Below, piece after piece: positions 49,341-58,756 of a stretch of DNA of 64,000 nucleotides. Below the pieces are notes generated by a model. It did not search any database, was not told where the DNA came from, and worked only from the letters and a program-made list of their open reading frames with translations. The stretch comes from 'Nostoc azollae' 0708 (lineage in GTDB: Bacteria > Cyanobacteriota > Cyanobacteriia > Cyanobacteriales > Nostocaceae), in NCBI RefSeq assembly GCF_000196515.1, contig NC_014248.1:1-64000 (forward strand). The letters are read 5' to 3'. Position numbers and translations under genes: made by a program. Numbering within the stretch: the stretch's first letter is position 1; each line of letters begins with the position of its first letter.

Positions 49341-49895
49341 GTGAAAACATTTACTTTTACATTGTGGCTCCAAAGACGCATTCATTGGAGCCTTGTTTTT
49401 AGTTTGACTGGTTTACTTATGTCTTGTGGTTCTGGTGATATTCCTCTTGGGGTCTCTTCGCTCAATAGTCGTTTTACTGAGGAACAACCTGCTTTAAGTG
49501 GAAATGGTCGCTTTTTGGCGTTTGTTTCTAATCGAAATGGTAATCAGCAATTATTGATGTACGATTTGCAAACGCAAAGTTTTATTCCCACACCAGGTTT
49601 AAATCGTCGAGCAACTATTGCTGAAAGCCCTAGTTTGAGCTATACAGGTCGTTATATTTGTTATTTAACTAGCGAGCAAGGTAGACCAGTGATAGCTCTT
49701 TACGATCGCGCTATGCAACAATCACAAATCCTTACTCCTACCTATCGCGGTTGGGTGAGAAATCCTGATATCAGTCCTGATGGACGTTATGTTGTGTTTG
49801 AATCTGCTAGTCGTGGACAATGGGATGTTGAAGTTTTAGACAGAGGTCCGACTGTAGAGTTAGATATTTCCAATGGTTCAACTGTGAGTAATTAA
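49341..49895 (+). CDS. TolB-like beta-propeller lipoprotein, copy 1
   Basis: The 184-residue protein has an N-terminal signal with lipobox (LTGLLMSCGSGD) and several PD40/TolB-type blades (EEQPALSGNGRFLAFVSNRN; ESPSLSYTGRYICYLTSEQG; NPDISPDGRYVVFESASRGQ). It is probably anchored in a membrane facing the periplasm. It is shorter than true TolB, so a TolB-Pal role is not implied. A paralogue follows 58 bases downstream. Confidence 0.75.
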   Translation: MKTFTFTLWLQRRIHWSLVFSLTGLLMSCGSGDIPLGVSSLNSRFTEEQPALSGNGRFLAFVSNRNGNQQLLMYDLQTQSFIPTPGLNRRATIAESPSLSYTGRYICYLTSEQGRPVIALYDRAMQQSQILTPTYRGWVRNPDISPDGRYVVFESASRGQWDVEVLDRGPTVELDISNGSTVSN

Positions 49896-49953
49896 AAATT
49901 AAAAATTAAAAATTAAAAATTAAAAATCAAGAATAACTAATGACCAATGAGTA

Positions 49954-50481
49954 ATGACCAATTACAAATTACCAATTATTTCATTTTTAAGCTCTAGTTT
50001 ATTAACTGGGTGTTTTGGCTACCCACGTATATTAAGTTATCCGTTTGATCCAGGTGGTCGGGGTCTGAACAGTCTGGCTTCAGAGTTAAATCCGCAACTT
50101 TCTGGAAGATATATTCTATTTACTACTGACCGTCGGGGTAGCCAAGATGTTTATATGTTTGATACGGTGTCACAGAACTTGGTGGACTTACCGGGTTTAA
50201 ATGCCTTTGATACTATCGCTTCTCATCCTTCTGTTACTCAAGATGGTCGTTATGTTGTATTTGTTGCCAGTCATCTGGGGCGATCAAGTATTTTTCTATA
50301 TGACCGGGAAACACGCCAATCAAGGAACTTAACTGCTAATCTCCAAGCAGAAGTCTGTAATCCGACAATTAGTGCTGATGGGAATACGATCGCATTTGAG
50401 TTTAGCAATAATGGGCAATGGGATATTTTACTGTATGACCGTTCTGGACAACAGTTGAATATTCCTCAAGAACCAAGATAA
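49954..50481 (+). CDS. TolB-like beta-propeller lipoprotein, copy 2
   Basis: The 175-residue protein mirrors the preceding gene: signal peptide with lipobox (SSSLLTGCFGYP) and blades (ASELNPQLSGRYILFTTDRR; SHPSVTQDGRYVVFVASHLG; NPTISADGNTIAFEFSNNGQ). The two are an old tandem duplication. The gap between them is filled with attaaaa repeats (49896-49925). Confidence 0.75.
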   Translation: MTNYKLPIISFLSSSLLTGCFGYPRILSYPFDPGGRGLNSLASELNPQLSGRYILFTTDRRGSQDVYMFDTVSQNLVDLPGLNAFDTIASHPSVTQDGRYVVFVASHLGRSSIFLYDRETRQSRNLTANLQAEVCNPTISADGNTIAFEFSNNGQWDILLYDRSGQQLNIPQEPR

Positions 50482-50528
50482 TTTGTAATTCGTAATTATC
50501 ACAATTAATCCCAGTCCCCAATCCCCAA

Positions 50529-51527
50529 TCAGGATTCAGCTTTTTGTACAGATTCGATGAGCGAGCGCACTTGTTGTGTACCTTCTGAGGGTTCAAAGTA
50601 GAGGGGAAATTTACCCCGGACAAGCATCCGCAAACCTAGAGGTGCAAGACTGAGTAATCCTTGTAAGTCGCGGAAGTAGTTACCAACTATTTGGATACCA
50701 AATTGGCGTTCATCAATCCAACCACCTGCTTTTACTAACTCTATCAATACTTTGCGGTGACGAATTGAACGGCTATCGCTGGCTTGTTTGCGAGCGAGAA
50801 TTTCTTGTTTAATTTTGGTAATTTGTTCTAATGGTGCTACTTCCATTGGACAAACTGAGTCACAGTAAAAACAGCGAGTACAACCCCAAACTCCTTTAGT
50901 ACCTTCGTTGTAGTTTTCCAAGCGATTTTCTGTATTACTATCGCGGGAATCTGCCACCATGCGATATGCTTTGGCGAGGGCATGGGGTCCGACAAAGTCA
51001 GAATTAACTTCACGGGCGTTGCACTCTGAATAACAAGCACCGCACATAATACAATTACCAGTTTGATCTAGCAGTGATCGCTCTTGTGGTGTTTGCAAAA
51101 ATTCTTTTTCTGGTACTTGTCGTGCTGCTGTACTTACATAAGGCGCAACTGCTTCTAAGTTATTCCAAAAAATGCTCATATCCACGACCAAATCCTTAAT
51201 TACAGGCATATTACCCAAAGGGGCAATTGTGATTTCGTGTATGGTCTTATTTTGGGTTTTTGGTGATTGGATATGTTGTAATCTAGCCAGTTGACTGCCA
51301 ACATTTTCTTTACAGGCTAAAGCCGAAAGTCCATTAATTTGCATAGAACAGCTGCCACAAATAGTATTGCGGCAATTTTTGCGAAATGCTAAAGTTCCAT
51401 CTTGTTCCCACTTAATCCGATTCAGACAATCGAGGATTGTATTTCCTGGTTCTACCTGCAAAGGATAAGTTTGCACAACGGCCGCAGAGTTTTCTTGTTG
51501 CCGAATAATCTTAAAAATAACTTCCAT
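50529..51527 (-). CDS. sdhB: Succinate dehydrogenase/fumarate reductase iron-sulphur subunit
   Basis: The 332-residue protein carries the 2Fe-2S ligands near residues 52-72 (CRNTICGSCSMQINGLSALA) and two cysteine clusters for 4Fe-4S and 3Fe-4S centres (CIMCGACYSECNAR; CTRCFYCDSVCPMEV). It passes electrons from succinate to plastoquinone in the thylakoid membrane. I took ATG 51527 (MEVIFKIIRQ), since the upstream extension to 51575 is not family-like. No sdhA is adjacent. Confidence 0.9.
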   Translation of the reverse strand: MEVIFKIIRQQENSAAVVQTYPLQVEPGNTILDCLNRIKWEQDGTLAFRKNCRNTICGSCSMQINGLSALACKENVGSQLARLQHIQSPKTQNKTIHEITIAPLGNMPVIKDLVVDMSIFWNNLEAVAPYVSTAARQVPEKEFLQTPQERSLLDQTGNCIMCGACYSECNAREVNSDFVGPHALAKAYRMVADSRDSNTENRLENYNEGTKGVWGCTRCFYCDSVCPMEVAPLEQITKIKQEILARKQASDSRSIRHRKVLIELVKAGGWIDERQFGIQIVGNYFRDLQGLLSLAPLGLRMLVRGKFPLYFEPSEGTQQVRSLIESVQKAES

Positions 51528-51914
51528 TATTACCAACCAAATTCTTAAAATTGCTTTACCTGGTGCAAAAATCATCTGTACAGGCAGGTTGTTGTCAAAA
51601 ATTAGCCATTTATTTCAGATCAGTGGCTAAATAACCTGACGAATAATTCCTTCATGGTACAAGCCCCCGGATTTATCCGTGGGGTGAATCCAAAATTCTG
51701 TTACAGGATGACACTGAAGGCATTCATGATTCCATTTCTAGGATAACCATTCAAATTTTAGTTGTAGAAGTGCTGTGGGTGAAATTTATCTCCTGCAAGT
51801 AAGCTAAGAGGAAAAATTAATATTACAAGACCTTTGGCTTCAGAGGGAAAGGGAAAAGGTTTTAATTCAACCCTTAATCTTGATCCAGGCTGCTAGGTAA
51901 GTAGGCAATAAGGA
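51528..51914. other. Intergenic upstream of sdhB
   Basis: No coding sequence recognised. This stretch should carry the sdhB promoter. Confidence 0.4.
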
Positions 51915-52172
51915 ATGCCCTTTACCCCTACTAATCAAAAAAACATTGATGATGCTTCTGTCAATCACAAGTTTACTGTCCATACTTCACACTTCTTTCG
52001 TCAAGCCCTAGTTATAAAAAGTCTTCAAGCAGTAGTGAAGCAAAAATTTTTTGAATATAGAGAAGTGTCAAAGCGGCAGAAATAATTTGGTCATGGCTAT
52101 AAAGCAGGGGATAGATATGGTAAATTGATTTTTACCCTAGATGTGCAGAATAATCGGAGAGATTTTGACTGA
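51915..52172 (+). pseudogene. Small conserved-looking gene with one internal stop
   Basis: From ATG 51915 the frame gives MPFTPTNQKNIDDASVNHKF and VHTSHFFRQALVIKSLQAVV, stops at TAA 52083, then continues in the same frame (FGHGYKAGDRYGKLIFTLDV) to TGA 52172. The protein-like sequence on both sides suggests a single-lesion pseudogene of ~85 codons. I do not recognise the family. Confidence 0.4.
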
Positions 52173-52446
52173 TGATAATAAACATGGCGCAAAATACCCC
52201 ATGCTTTTTGTTTGATCTATATCAATAAAACCTGCGCTTAACTCACTCACTCAAAACTCCTCGTGTCGATCAGATTAATTTTTATAAAAGTCTTGACTCA
52301 TTACTCATGACAGCATAAAGCCTTTTAAAAAATCTCCACTGCTTTTTCGCTGCCCAAGTCCAGGGATCTAGAAAAAAATTAAATTGCAAATTGCTTTTTA
52401 ATTTAAATAAATATTTTGCTACTATTAGTCCATAATAGTATTTAAT
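52173..52446. other. Intergenic, no gene seen
   Basis: AT-rich sequence with a short palindromic segment (actattagtccataatagt, 52422-52440) just before the next small frame. It could be part of a promoter. Confidence 0.3.
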
Positions 52447-52578
52447 ATGAAATTACGAACTAACAAAACCAGTACCAATCGCCGTACAAGTGCGGCGGTG
52501 GCTGCTTTGTTTATTCGTAATGTAGAGCCAAGAAAATTCATGTCTCTGCTGGCTGGACAACAGGGTGTCTGTCCGTAA
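52447..52578 (+). CDS. Possible 43-residue basic small protein
   Basis: ATG 52447 opens a frame encoding MKLRTNKTSTNRRTSAAVAA followed by LFIRNVEPRKFMSLLAGQQG and a stop at 52578. Basic N-terminus and a hydrophobic middle are protein-like, but no clear ribosome site is visible. It lacks the RGSGR pentapeptide of PatS/HetN-type signals. Unrecognised. Confidence 0.35.
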   Translation: MKLRTNKTSTNRRTSAAVAALFIRNVEPRKFMSLLAGQQGVCP

Positions 52579-53033
52579 GACCATCAACAAATACTATGCT
52601 ATCCTCAGCTTGAGACGACGAGTAGGGATACCCTTACAAGTTAAACTCAAGGAAGGCAAGCACTAGAAGTGGAAAACCTGCAATTTATTGTTTCTACGAC
52701 TTTTTTGGAGTAGAAGTAACCTGATTTGTAAAGGTGGGTTAAAAATACACCGCTACAGTAGCGCCAAAAGATAAAATACTTGAATTTCTAATGGCGAATG
52801 ATGGTTAAAAGTGTTGTAAAATCACCTAAATAAATGTCTGTGACAACCATGACCTCTAATTTAATATGGATAATCTAACCATTTATAGAGGTACTTTGTC
52901 CGCTTACATCAGCAGGAATTCATATATCACCCTCCAGTCTTCAGTAGCTCTGTAAATTGGCTAAGAGGCCAAATACAAAGAATAAGACTAGATTGATGAT
53001 CAGCTTTGAGAAATTAAGGAAATTTTGAGCATA
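52579..53033. other. Leader region of the cyAbrB gene
   Basis: No further gene seen over ~450 bases. A long untranslated leader or promoter for cyAbrB is likely. An aaggaaat ribosome site lies about 10 bases before ATG 53034. Confidence 0.4.
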
Positions 53034-53471
53034 ATGACTGAAACTGCAACCGCCCCATTAACTGGAAAAGCACTGCTGGCTAAAGTAAAAGAGCTTTCTA
53101 ATTTACCACGCCGAGAAAGAGCAAAGCAGTGCGGCTATTACACCGTTACTAAGAATAACCAGGTTCGTGTAAATCTCACTGACTTTTATGATGCTTTGCT
53201 GTCAGCTAGAGGCATTCCTCTGAGTCCAGAAGCACCTAAAGATGGCCGTGGTCGCGAACCGACATATCGGGTGAGTGTTCATCAAAATCGCCAGATTGTG
53301 ATTGGTGCTACGTACACCAAAGCAATGGGCTTAAAGCCTGGTGATGAGTTTGAAATTCGACTAGGTTACAAGCATATTCACTTGATTCAGTTAGGTGAAA
53401 GTGATAAAAAATTAACCGCGCCAGATATAGACGCTGACGAAGCAGATTTAGAAGATGAAGAGGAGAATTAA
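53034..53471 (+). CDS. Cyanobacterial AbrB-like regulator (cyAbrB)
   Basis: The 145-residue protein has the cyAbrB layout: a conserved N-terminal region (LTGKALLAKVKELSNLPRRE, CGYYTVTKNNQVRVNLTDFY) and a C-terminal AbrB-like DNA-binding domain (YRVSVHQNRQIVIGATYTKA, GLKPGDEFEIRLGYKHIHL), then an acidic tail. These abundant regulators affect carbon/nitrogen balance and, in Anabaena (CalA/CalB), heterocyst-related genes. I cannot separate type 1 from type 2 by eye. ATG 53034 is preferred over the TTG at 53025. Confidence 0.88.
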   Translation: MTETATAPLTGKALLAKVKELSNLPRRERAKQCGYYTVTKNNQVRVNLTDFYDALLSARGIPLSPEAPKDGRGREPTYRVSVHQNRQIVIGATYTKAMGLKPGDEFEIRLGYKHIHLIQLGESDKKLTAPDIDADEADLEDEEEN

Positions 53472-53620
53472 ATTTCTCTGATAGTAGGGGTAAGTTTGAG
53501 GTGAATGCTTAACAACTTGTCCCTACTGCTACAAATAAATAGTATTTGTAGTTTAAGAATTTATTTACACAACAAAATACGATTTGACCTCTTAGACAAG
53601 TTACCAATTGTAGTAGAGTC

Positions 53621-54535
53621 TTGAATAATTATCAAGAGCCCTATTTTAACCAGAAGTCTATCGTGATTTTCTTGTCTGCTTTCTTATCACTTTTAGAGCC
53701 ATCAGTCAATACATTACTAGCGTTTTTGAAAAATGCCCCAGTAGTGTTTCTTGTCATGGCTTTTTTTATTGTTTGGGTAGGGTGTTGGTTGCCATTAGCA
53801 GGGATAATTACTGTTCTACTGAATTGGCAAGTTAATAAACCTTTACAAACAGAGCAAAAAATACCTTTATTGGTATCTCTCTATTCATTAGCACCTTTAA
53901 TTCTTTGGGGAGTTAATTGGCTAGGATTTGGATCTTTTGCTGATTATGGCTTAGTAGAGAACCATACTATTTGGGTTTCTTTATTGCTGGGTTTTGGTTT
54001 GGGTGTGTTGGGGCTTGTGATGCTGTTTACTTGCCAACTTTGGCTGGGTTGGTGCTATTTAGAAAAGTCAAATATCAAATTAATACCATCTATTTTGCTA
54101 CCAATTTATTTGGTGGCCTTATTTGTAGGTGGGATAGAAGAGTTGGTTTTCCGTGGTTTTTTGTTGACTACGCTGGAGAAAGATTATCCAATTTGGATGG
54201 CGGCGATTATCTCTAGCTTGATTTTTGCTTTACTACATTTAGTGTGGGAACAACGGGAAACTTTACCCGAAATTCCAGGATTATGGCTGATGGGAATGGT
54301 TTTAGTCGTGGCCAGATTAGCTGATAATAAAAATTTAGGGATAGCTTGGGGACTTCATGCTGGTTGGGTGTGGGTGATCGCGACTATAGATACAGCGGGC
54401 TTAATAACCTATACAGGAAAAGTTTCAGACTGGTTTACGGGTAAAAACAAAAAATCCCTAGCTGGTTTAGCTGGGGTTTTGTACGTTTTAGCAACAGGAG
54501 TAATTCTCTGGTGGTTTTCTCAAAATGAGTTTTAA
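53621..54535 (+). CDS. CPBP-family intramembrane metalloprotease
   Basis: The 304-residue membrane protein carries the glutamate/arginine motif GGIEELVFRGFLLTTLE and the later histidine motif FALLHLVWEQRE, with a further H in WGLHAGWVW, as in CAAX protease/bacteriocin-processing (CPBP/Abi) enzymes. About eight hydrophobic segments are seen. The frame opens with TTG 53621; no nearby ATG would keep the first helix. Substrates unknown. Confidence 0.8.
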   Translation: MNNYQEPYFNQKSIVIFLSAFLSLLEPSVNTLLAFLKNAPVVFLVMAFFIVWVGCWLPLAGIITVLLNWQVNKPLQTEQKIPLLVSLYSLAPLILWGVNWLGFGSFADYGLVENHTIWVSLLLGFGLGVLGLVMLFTCQLWLGWCYLEKSNIKLIPSILLPIYLVALFVGGIEELVFRGFLLTTLEKDYPIWMAAIISSLIFALLHLVWEQRETLPEIPGLWLMGMVLVVARLADNKNLGIAWGLHAGWVWVIATIDTAGLITYTGKVSDWFTGKNKKSLAGLAGVLYVLATGVILWWFSQNEF

Positions 54536-54543
54536 ACAAAAAG

Positions 54544-54572
54544 ATTCCCAATTTTTTAGAGAAGTTGGGGAT
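54544..54572 (-). terminator. Probable terminator for the minus-strand reductase gene
   Basis: An 8-bp stem (ATTCCCAA/TTGGGGAT with one G-T pair) is followed on the minus strand by CTTTTTGTTT. It lies beyond the end of the geranylgeranyl-reductase-family gene and just after the CPBP gene, between convergent genes. Confidence 0.5.
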
Positions 54573-54591
54573 CTAAGCCAGACCGAAAAAA

Positions 54592-54768
54592 GGGTGTGGA
54601 GTGTAGGGAAAGATAGTTTGTCCTGGACTATAAAAGTTACAAGCCTAGATCCTTCACTTCGTTTAGGACGCTTCGCGATTTATTGATGGAGAAAACAAAA
54701 ATATGGTTCCAGACACACAGTACCAGAAATACACAGTTCTAATTTGAGACCCCTGATTTTAATCATGG
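54592..54768 (+). repeat. Dispersed repeat, copy 2 (uninterrupted)
   Basis: This sequence matches 26730-27062 in block order (gtgtagggaaagatagttt, acaagcctagatccttca, cgcttcgcgatttattgatg, cccctgattttaatcatggg). Here the block with gagaaaac is continuous, giving the pre-insertion state of the MITE at 26833. Confidence 0.65.
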
Positions 54769-54792
54769 GATTCCCTACACCCCTTTCATTAA

Positions 54793-55914
54793 CTAACCAC
54801 CAAAACCAGGAATTAACCGCTTCAAGGCGCGACCGACTACATCACCATATCGCAATTCACCACAAAGGATTTTGCCCATAATTTGAGCGCCAGATGGACG
54901 TTTAACGCCGACCTTATAACCAATACTGGGAAAACGATAGAACGTGCCGGCTAATTTTTGCGCCCAAGCCATATCAGTTCCCCATTGTTCATTAATGGCC
55001 TGAGTATAATTTTCTAAAGCGTTGATATCACCACTCAAGGCATCATGAATAAATTGTGCTGCTAGAACACCGCTAAATATTGAGGGGCGAATACCTTCTG
55101 CGGTAAATGGGTCAACTACACAAGCAGCCTCACCAGCTAAAACGGCATTTTGGGTATGTAGTTTTTGATTACCATTCCACAAACAGATGGGATGACCGTA
55201 CTGCTTGGTCGTTTTGACATCTAGATTAAAGGACTTGGCATAGTCATCCAAAATTTTCTTAAAGTCTTGAGGTTCGCCACCAATAAATGTACCTACACCA
55301 ATAGAATAGCCATCAGCTTTGGGGAAGTTCCAAATATAGCCGTTTTTCAGCAAGCCGAACTCGAAGTATGCCATGTTGTTGTTGATGACTTCGGCGGGAA
55401 CTTCGGCTTCTAATGCTCCTGCTAAACGGCGTTTACGGTCTTTAAAACCTAGCCATTTTGCCATTGGCCCTTTTGCTCCATCAGCAGCAATTAAGTAATG
55501 ACCTGTAACGGATCCATTAGCTGTGTTTACTTGCCAATAATCGCCTTGAAATTCGATGCCTGTGACTTCTGTATAGTCTTTTAGTTCAGCTCCTTGCTTT
55601 TGGGCTTGTTGAACTAGAAAATGGTCAAAAACATGTCGCCGCACCATCCAGACTGGTTCTTTGATGCCAATTTTGGCTTCTACGGGATCTTCTAGTTTCC
55701 AGGTAAATCGGAGGGAATCTACTTTGACGGAGATTGCGGGGCTAAAGTCGAAGTCAAACCATTGAGTGATCGCTGGTGACACACCACCACCACAAGGTTT
55801 ATATCTGGGCAGGGATTCTTTTTCTAAAACTAATACTGAGCGTCCCCGTTTGGCTAAATGATATGCTGCTGTTCCACCCGCTGGTCCAGCACCGATGATG
55901 ATGCAGTCGTACAT
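54793..55914 (-). CDS. Geranylgeranyl reductase family FAD-dependent oxidoreductase
   Basis: The 373-residue protein starts with the FAD-binding fold (YDCIIIGAGPAGGTAAYHLA), has LEKESLPRYKPCGGGVSPAI (the PCGG block of this family) and a second FAD motif, VLAGEAACVVDPFTAEGIRP. Members reduce geranylgeranyl chains of lipids or chlorophyll. True ChlP is longer (~406 residues), so this is more likely a paralogue with another substrate. Confidence 0.8.
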   Translation of the reverse strand: MYDCIIIGAGPAGGTAAYHLAKRGRSVLVLEKESLPRYKPCGGGVSPAITQWFDFDFSPAISVKVDSLRFTWKLEDPVEAKIGIKEPVWMVRRHVFDHFLVQQAQKQGAELKDYTEVTGIEFQGDYWQVNTANGSVTGHYLIAADGAKGPMAKWLGFKDRKRRLAGALEAEVPAEVINNNMAYFEFGLLKNGYIWNFPKADGYSIGVGTFIGGEPQDFKKILDDYAKSFNLDVKTTKQYGHPICLWNGNQKLHTQNAVLAGEAACVVDPFTAEGIRPSIFSGVLAAQFIHDALSGDINALENYTQAINEQWGTDMAWAQKLAGTFYRFPSIGYKVGVKRPSGAQIMGKILCGELRYGDVVGRALKRLIPGFGG

Positions 55915-56151
55915 AATGGCTAAATTTTTGCTTTTTATTTTAATTAATTGATTTTCAAGTATATATAAGGGTTTCCAATTTTTGGTAAAGTTTCAATAAA
56001 TATCGGGAATAGGAGTTCAGGAGTATGGCTATGGCCACGCTATGCCTATGGCACAATACTTTAACGCTATCAGGAGTTCAGTTAAGGCCAAGCTACGCTA
56101 TCAGAAGAAAGAATTAATTTTTTCCCCTGCTCCCTACACCCCTATACCCTC
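55915..56151. other. Intergenic with short repeats
   Basis: No gene seen. The segment tatggctatggccacgctatg and its neighbours form imperfect repeats of the kind common between cyanobacterial genes. Confidence 0.35.
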
Positions 56152-56700
56152 TTAGACGGTTGTGATGTCTTTTTCTTTTTCTGTCAACAAGTGATCAATT
56201 TTTTCTGTGTACTTGTTGGTAAGTTTTTGCAGTTTGTCTTGCTGATCCCTTGATTCATCTTCGGAAATTTCGGCAGCTTTTTCTTGTTTGCGAATGGAAT
56301 CGAGGGCATCACGGCGGATATTGCGAATGCCTACCCGTCCTTCTTCGGCATACTTAGCAGCTAATTTGGCAAATTCTTTCCGGCGATCACTTGTTAAAGG
56401 CGGAATGTTCAAACGAATAACAGAACCGTCATTACTAGGGGTTATACCTATATCTGACAAGGAAATTGCCTTTTCAAGTATGTTTAAACTGCTCCTATCA
56501 TAAGGCTGGATCAGGATTGTTGAGGCATCAGGTGTGGAAATGTTTGCCAATGATTTCAGGGGAGTAGGTGAACCATAGTATTCCACCTGGATTCTATCCA
56601 ATAGACTCGCATTGGCTCGACCAGTGCGAATGGTATTAAAAGCCTGTTGAGTTGATTCAACAGTTTTTTGCATTTTGCTTTCAGCTTCAGCTAATTTCAC
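56152..56700 (-). CDS. frr: Ribosome recycling factor
   Basis: RRF separates ribosomal subunits after termination, with EF-G. The 182-residue length is standard; [20 protein letters not shown] and [20 protein letters not shown] are family hallmarks. GTG at 56700, preceded by GGAGG seven bases upstream, is chosen; the longer frame to 56724 would extend the protein unusually. The start overlaps the end of pyrH by 14 bases, the classical pyrH-frr pair. Confidence 0.95.
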   Translation of the reverse strand: MKLAEAESKMQKTVESTQQAFNTIRTGRANASLLDRIQVEYYGSPTPLKSLANISTPDASTILIQPYDRSSLNILEKAISLSDIGITPSNDGSVIRLNIPPLTSDRRKEFAKLAAKYAEEGRVGIRNIRRDALDSIRKQEKAAEISEDESRDQQDKLQKLTNKYTEKIDHLLTEKEKDITTV

Positions 56701-57415
56701 AAGAACCTCCCACAAGGGTGCCAATAGATTCTCCCATTACTGCTCGGTGGATATTTCCTCGCACCGTTAGGTCAAATACCAAAATGGGAATATTGTTTTC
56801 TTTACACAAGGCAATTGCGGTACTATCCATGACTCGCAAATCTTTGGCCAAAACGTGGGTGTAGGTGAGGGTTGAATAACGTTTGGCTTCAGGATAAATT
56901 TCGGGGTCAGCATCGTAGATTCCGTCTACTTTGGTGGCTTTAAAAATCACTTCTGCTTCGATTTCTGCTGCTCTTAAGGCAGCAGTGGTATCTGTAGTAA
57001 AGAAGGGATTTCCTGAACCAGCCCCAAAAATTACCACTCGTCCTTTTTCTAAATGCCGAATGGCACGACGACGAATATACGGTTCTGCTAATTCTTGCAT
57101 AGCAATCGCCGTTTGTACCCGCGTTTGTACCCCTATTCTTTCTAGGGAATCTTGCAGCGTCATGGCATTCATTACTGTGGCAATCATCCCTATATAGTCA
57201 CCTGTTGCCCTGTCCATTCCTGCCGATGCAGCTTTAACGCCTCTAAAAATGTTGCCGCCGCCAACGACAATAGCGACTTGAACGCCAGTGGCTACTACCT
57301 CTCCTAACTCCTGAGCTATTCCCTTGACTACTTCTGGATCAATGCCATAGCCCATGTTGCCCATTAAGGCTTCACCGCTTAGTTTAAGTAAAACCCGTCG
57401 GTAATTCGTTCCCAT
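56687..57415 (-). CDS. pyrH: Uridylate kinase
   Basis: The enzyme phosphorylates UMP to UDP. Motifs: [60 protein letters not shown] and [23 protein letters not shown] 57415 ([11 protein letters not shown]) gives 242 residues, typical for the family; the frame upstream to 57532 is not conserved-looking. Confidence 0.95.
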   Translation of the reverse strand: MGTNYRRVLLKLSGEALMGNMGYGIDPEVVKGIAQELGEVVATGVQVAIVVGGGNIFRGVKAASAGMDRATGDYIGMIATVMNAMTLQDSLERIGVQTRVQTAIAMQELAEPYIRRRAIRHLEKGRVVIFGAGSGNPFFTTDTTAALRAAEIEAEVIFKATKVDGIYDADPEIYPEAKRYSTLTYTHVLAKDLRVMDSTAIALCKENNIPILVFDLTVRGNIHRAVMGESIGTLVGGSCEIS

Positions 57416-57882
57416 GAAGTCACGCTTTATCAAATAAGTTGCAATTGCCTGCTCAATAAAACTTATACAATGCTGGTAGTGCAGCTTGTCGCAAGCCATA
57501 CATACATTGTTGTTTATTTCCCGCTTCCACAAAGGTAGAAGGCTACTTCTTGTCTACGGGCGTAACTTCCGCCAGAGCCTGGCGTACAAATTCATTATGG
57601 TGCATCTAACAGGTTATTAACCTTCTCTTAATCTCTATCTATCGTGATTATAAACGTTGAACATTGAATATTATGACATTGATAAACACGGGTCTTGAGT
57701 TTTAAATCGGTTTAGTTAAGTGCAACATAATGAACATGATGTTGATGATGAATCCCACCTGTTAACTATAAATTATTTAGTAGGAATTGATTCCTGACTC
57801 CTAACACCTGACTTCTGACTCCAGTTGTATGTAGATTCAGAGGAAATAGTTAGATAATTAGTTATCTTATAATGCAATATGT
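57416..57882. other. Intergenic, no gene seen
   Basis: AT-rich sequence upstream of pyrH. It contains short repeat strings (gactcctaacacctgacttc) and no convincing gene. Confidence 0.4.
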
Positions 57883-58459
57883 CTATTTACGCCATATTAA
57901 TGGCGTACCAATCTGTTCTGTTTGTGCTGGATGGATTTCTTGTCCTTGAAATAAAGCTGCGCTCACATTTTTCAAAAAATCTACTCCCTCTATCAATGGA
58001 TGTCTGGGGTGATTGTCGATTTGACCTTTGTAACCCAAAATTCCCTCATTATCAATTAAATCACCAGTTGGTGTACTGATTGCCCCAAAACTGCAAGTCA
58101 CATCTTGGTTTGAATCCCATATATAAGGGAAATTTAACTCATGTTGCTGGGCAAAAGCTTTCATATTTTCAAAAGTTGACACAGCACCAAATTCTGATTC
58201 AGCACTCACATCATTGTTACCATTAGCAGTGTTGAGTCCAAGCAGTGTAAAAGCATCAGCGGAAAATTCAGTTTGAATTCTTTTTAGCCTGTCTAGATAT
58301 AGCTGCATATAAGGACAGAGTTTACACATATAAATTACGCATACGGTGCGTAAATTTTCCCGATAGCGGCTCATATGATGGACATGAATCAATTCTTGGC
58401 AACTCAAAATCAGGAGCATAACCTCCAATAGGAGTATCTATTATTTCTAGTATAATCAT
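57883..58459 (-). pseudogene. Redoxin/thioredoxin-like peroxiredoxin, frameshifted
   Basis: ATG 58459 gives MIILEIIDTPIGGYAPDFEL in one frame; from about 58395 the continuation VHHMSRYRENLRTVCVIYMC is in another frame, which stays open to 57883 with the redox pair MCKLCPY, LGLNTANGNN and GILGYKGQIDNHP. A single small indel in the region 58385-58400 explains it. Otherwise the domain is complete (AhpC/TSA-type fold). It is either a very recent pseudogene or a sequencing error. Confidence 0.65.
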
Positions 58460-58756
58460 TTTGTCTTGTCCAAACGAACTAGGAACATAAACTTTTTCAA
58501 AATCAGCGTTAGTTTTCAGGTGTAAAACCAGGCTTGAGCTTTCGTTCTATATTCAATTAACTTTATACTAGTACAGGTTGACGTAAATTGTAAAACTACT
58601 GATCTGATATTAATACTTGTTTCATTATTCCCAGTTATAATATTTATGTAAATTTTATTTAAAGATAGGCTAAACTACTTAATATGTATCCGTTTAAATT
58701 AACCGCACCACAGTCAGATCCTGATTCAATATATATATTTGAAACTTAAATTTTCT
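58460..58756. other. Intergenic between divergent genes
   Basis: AT-rich sequence of about 300 bases between the redoxin remnant and the hydrolase. No gene seen; promoters for both directions would lie here. Confidence 0.4.

Noticed and set aside
52447-52578. PatS- or HetN-like signal peptide
   Set aside because: The 43-residue frame lacks RGSGR or a close variant.
56701-56724. Longer start for frr
   Set aside because: The GTG at 56700 has a strong GGAGG ribosome site and gives the standard 182-residue length.
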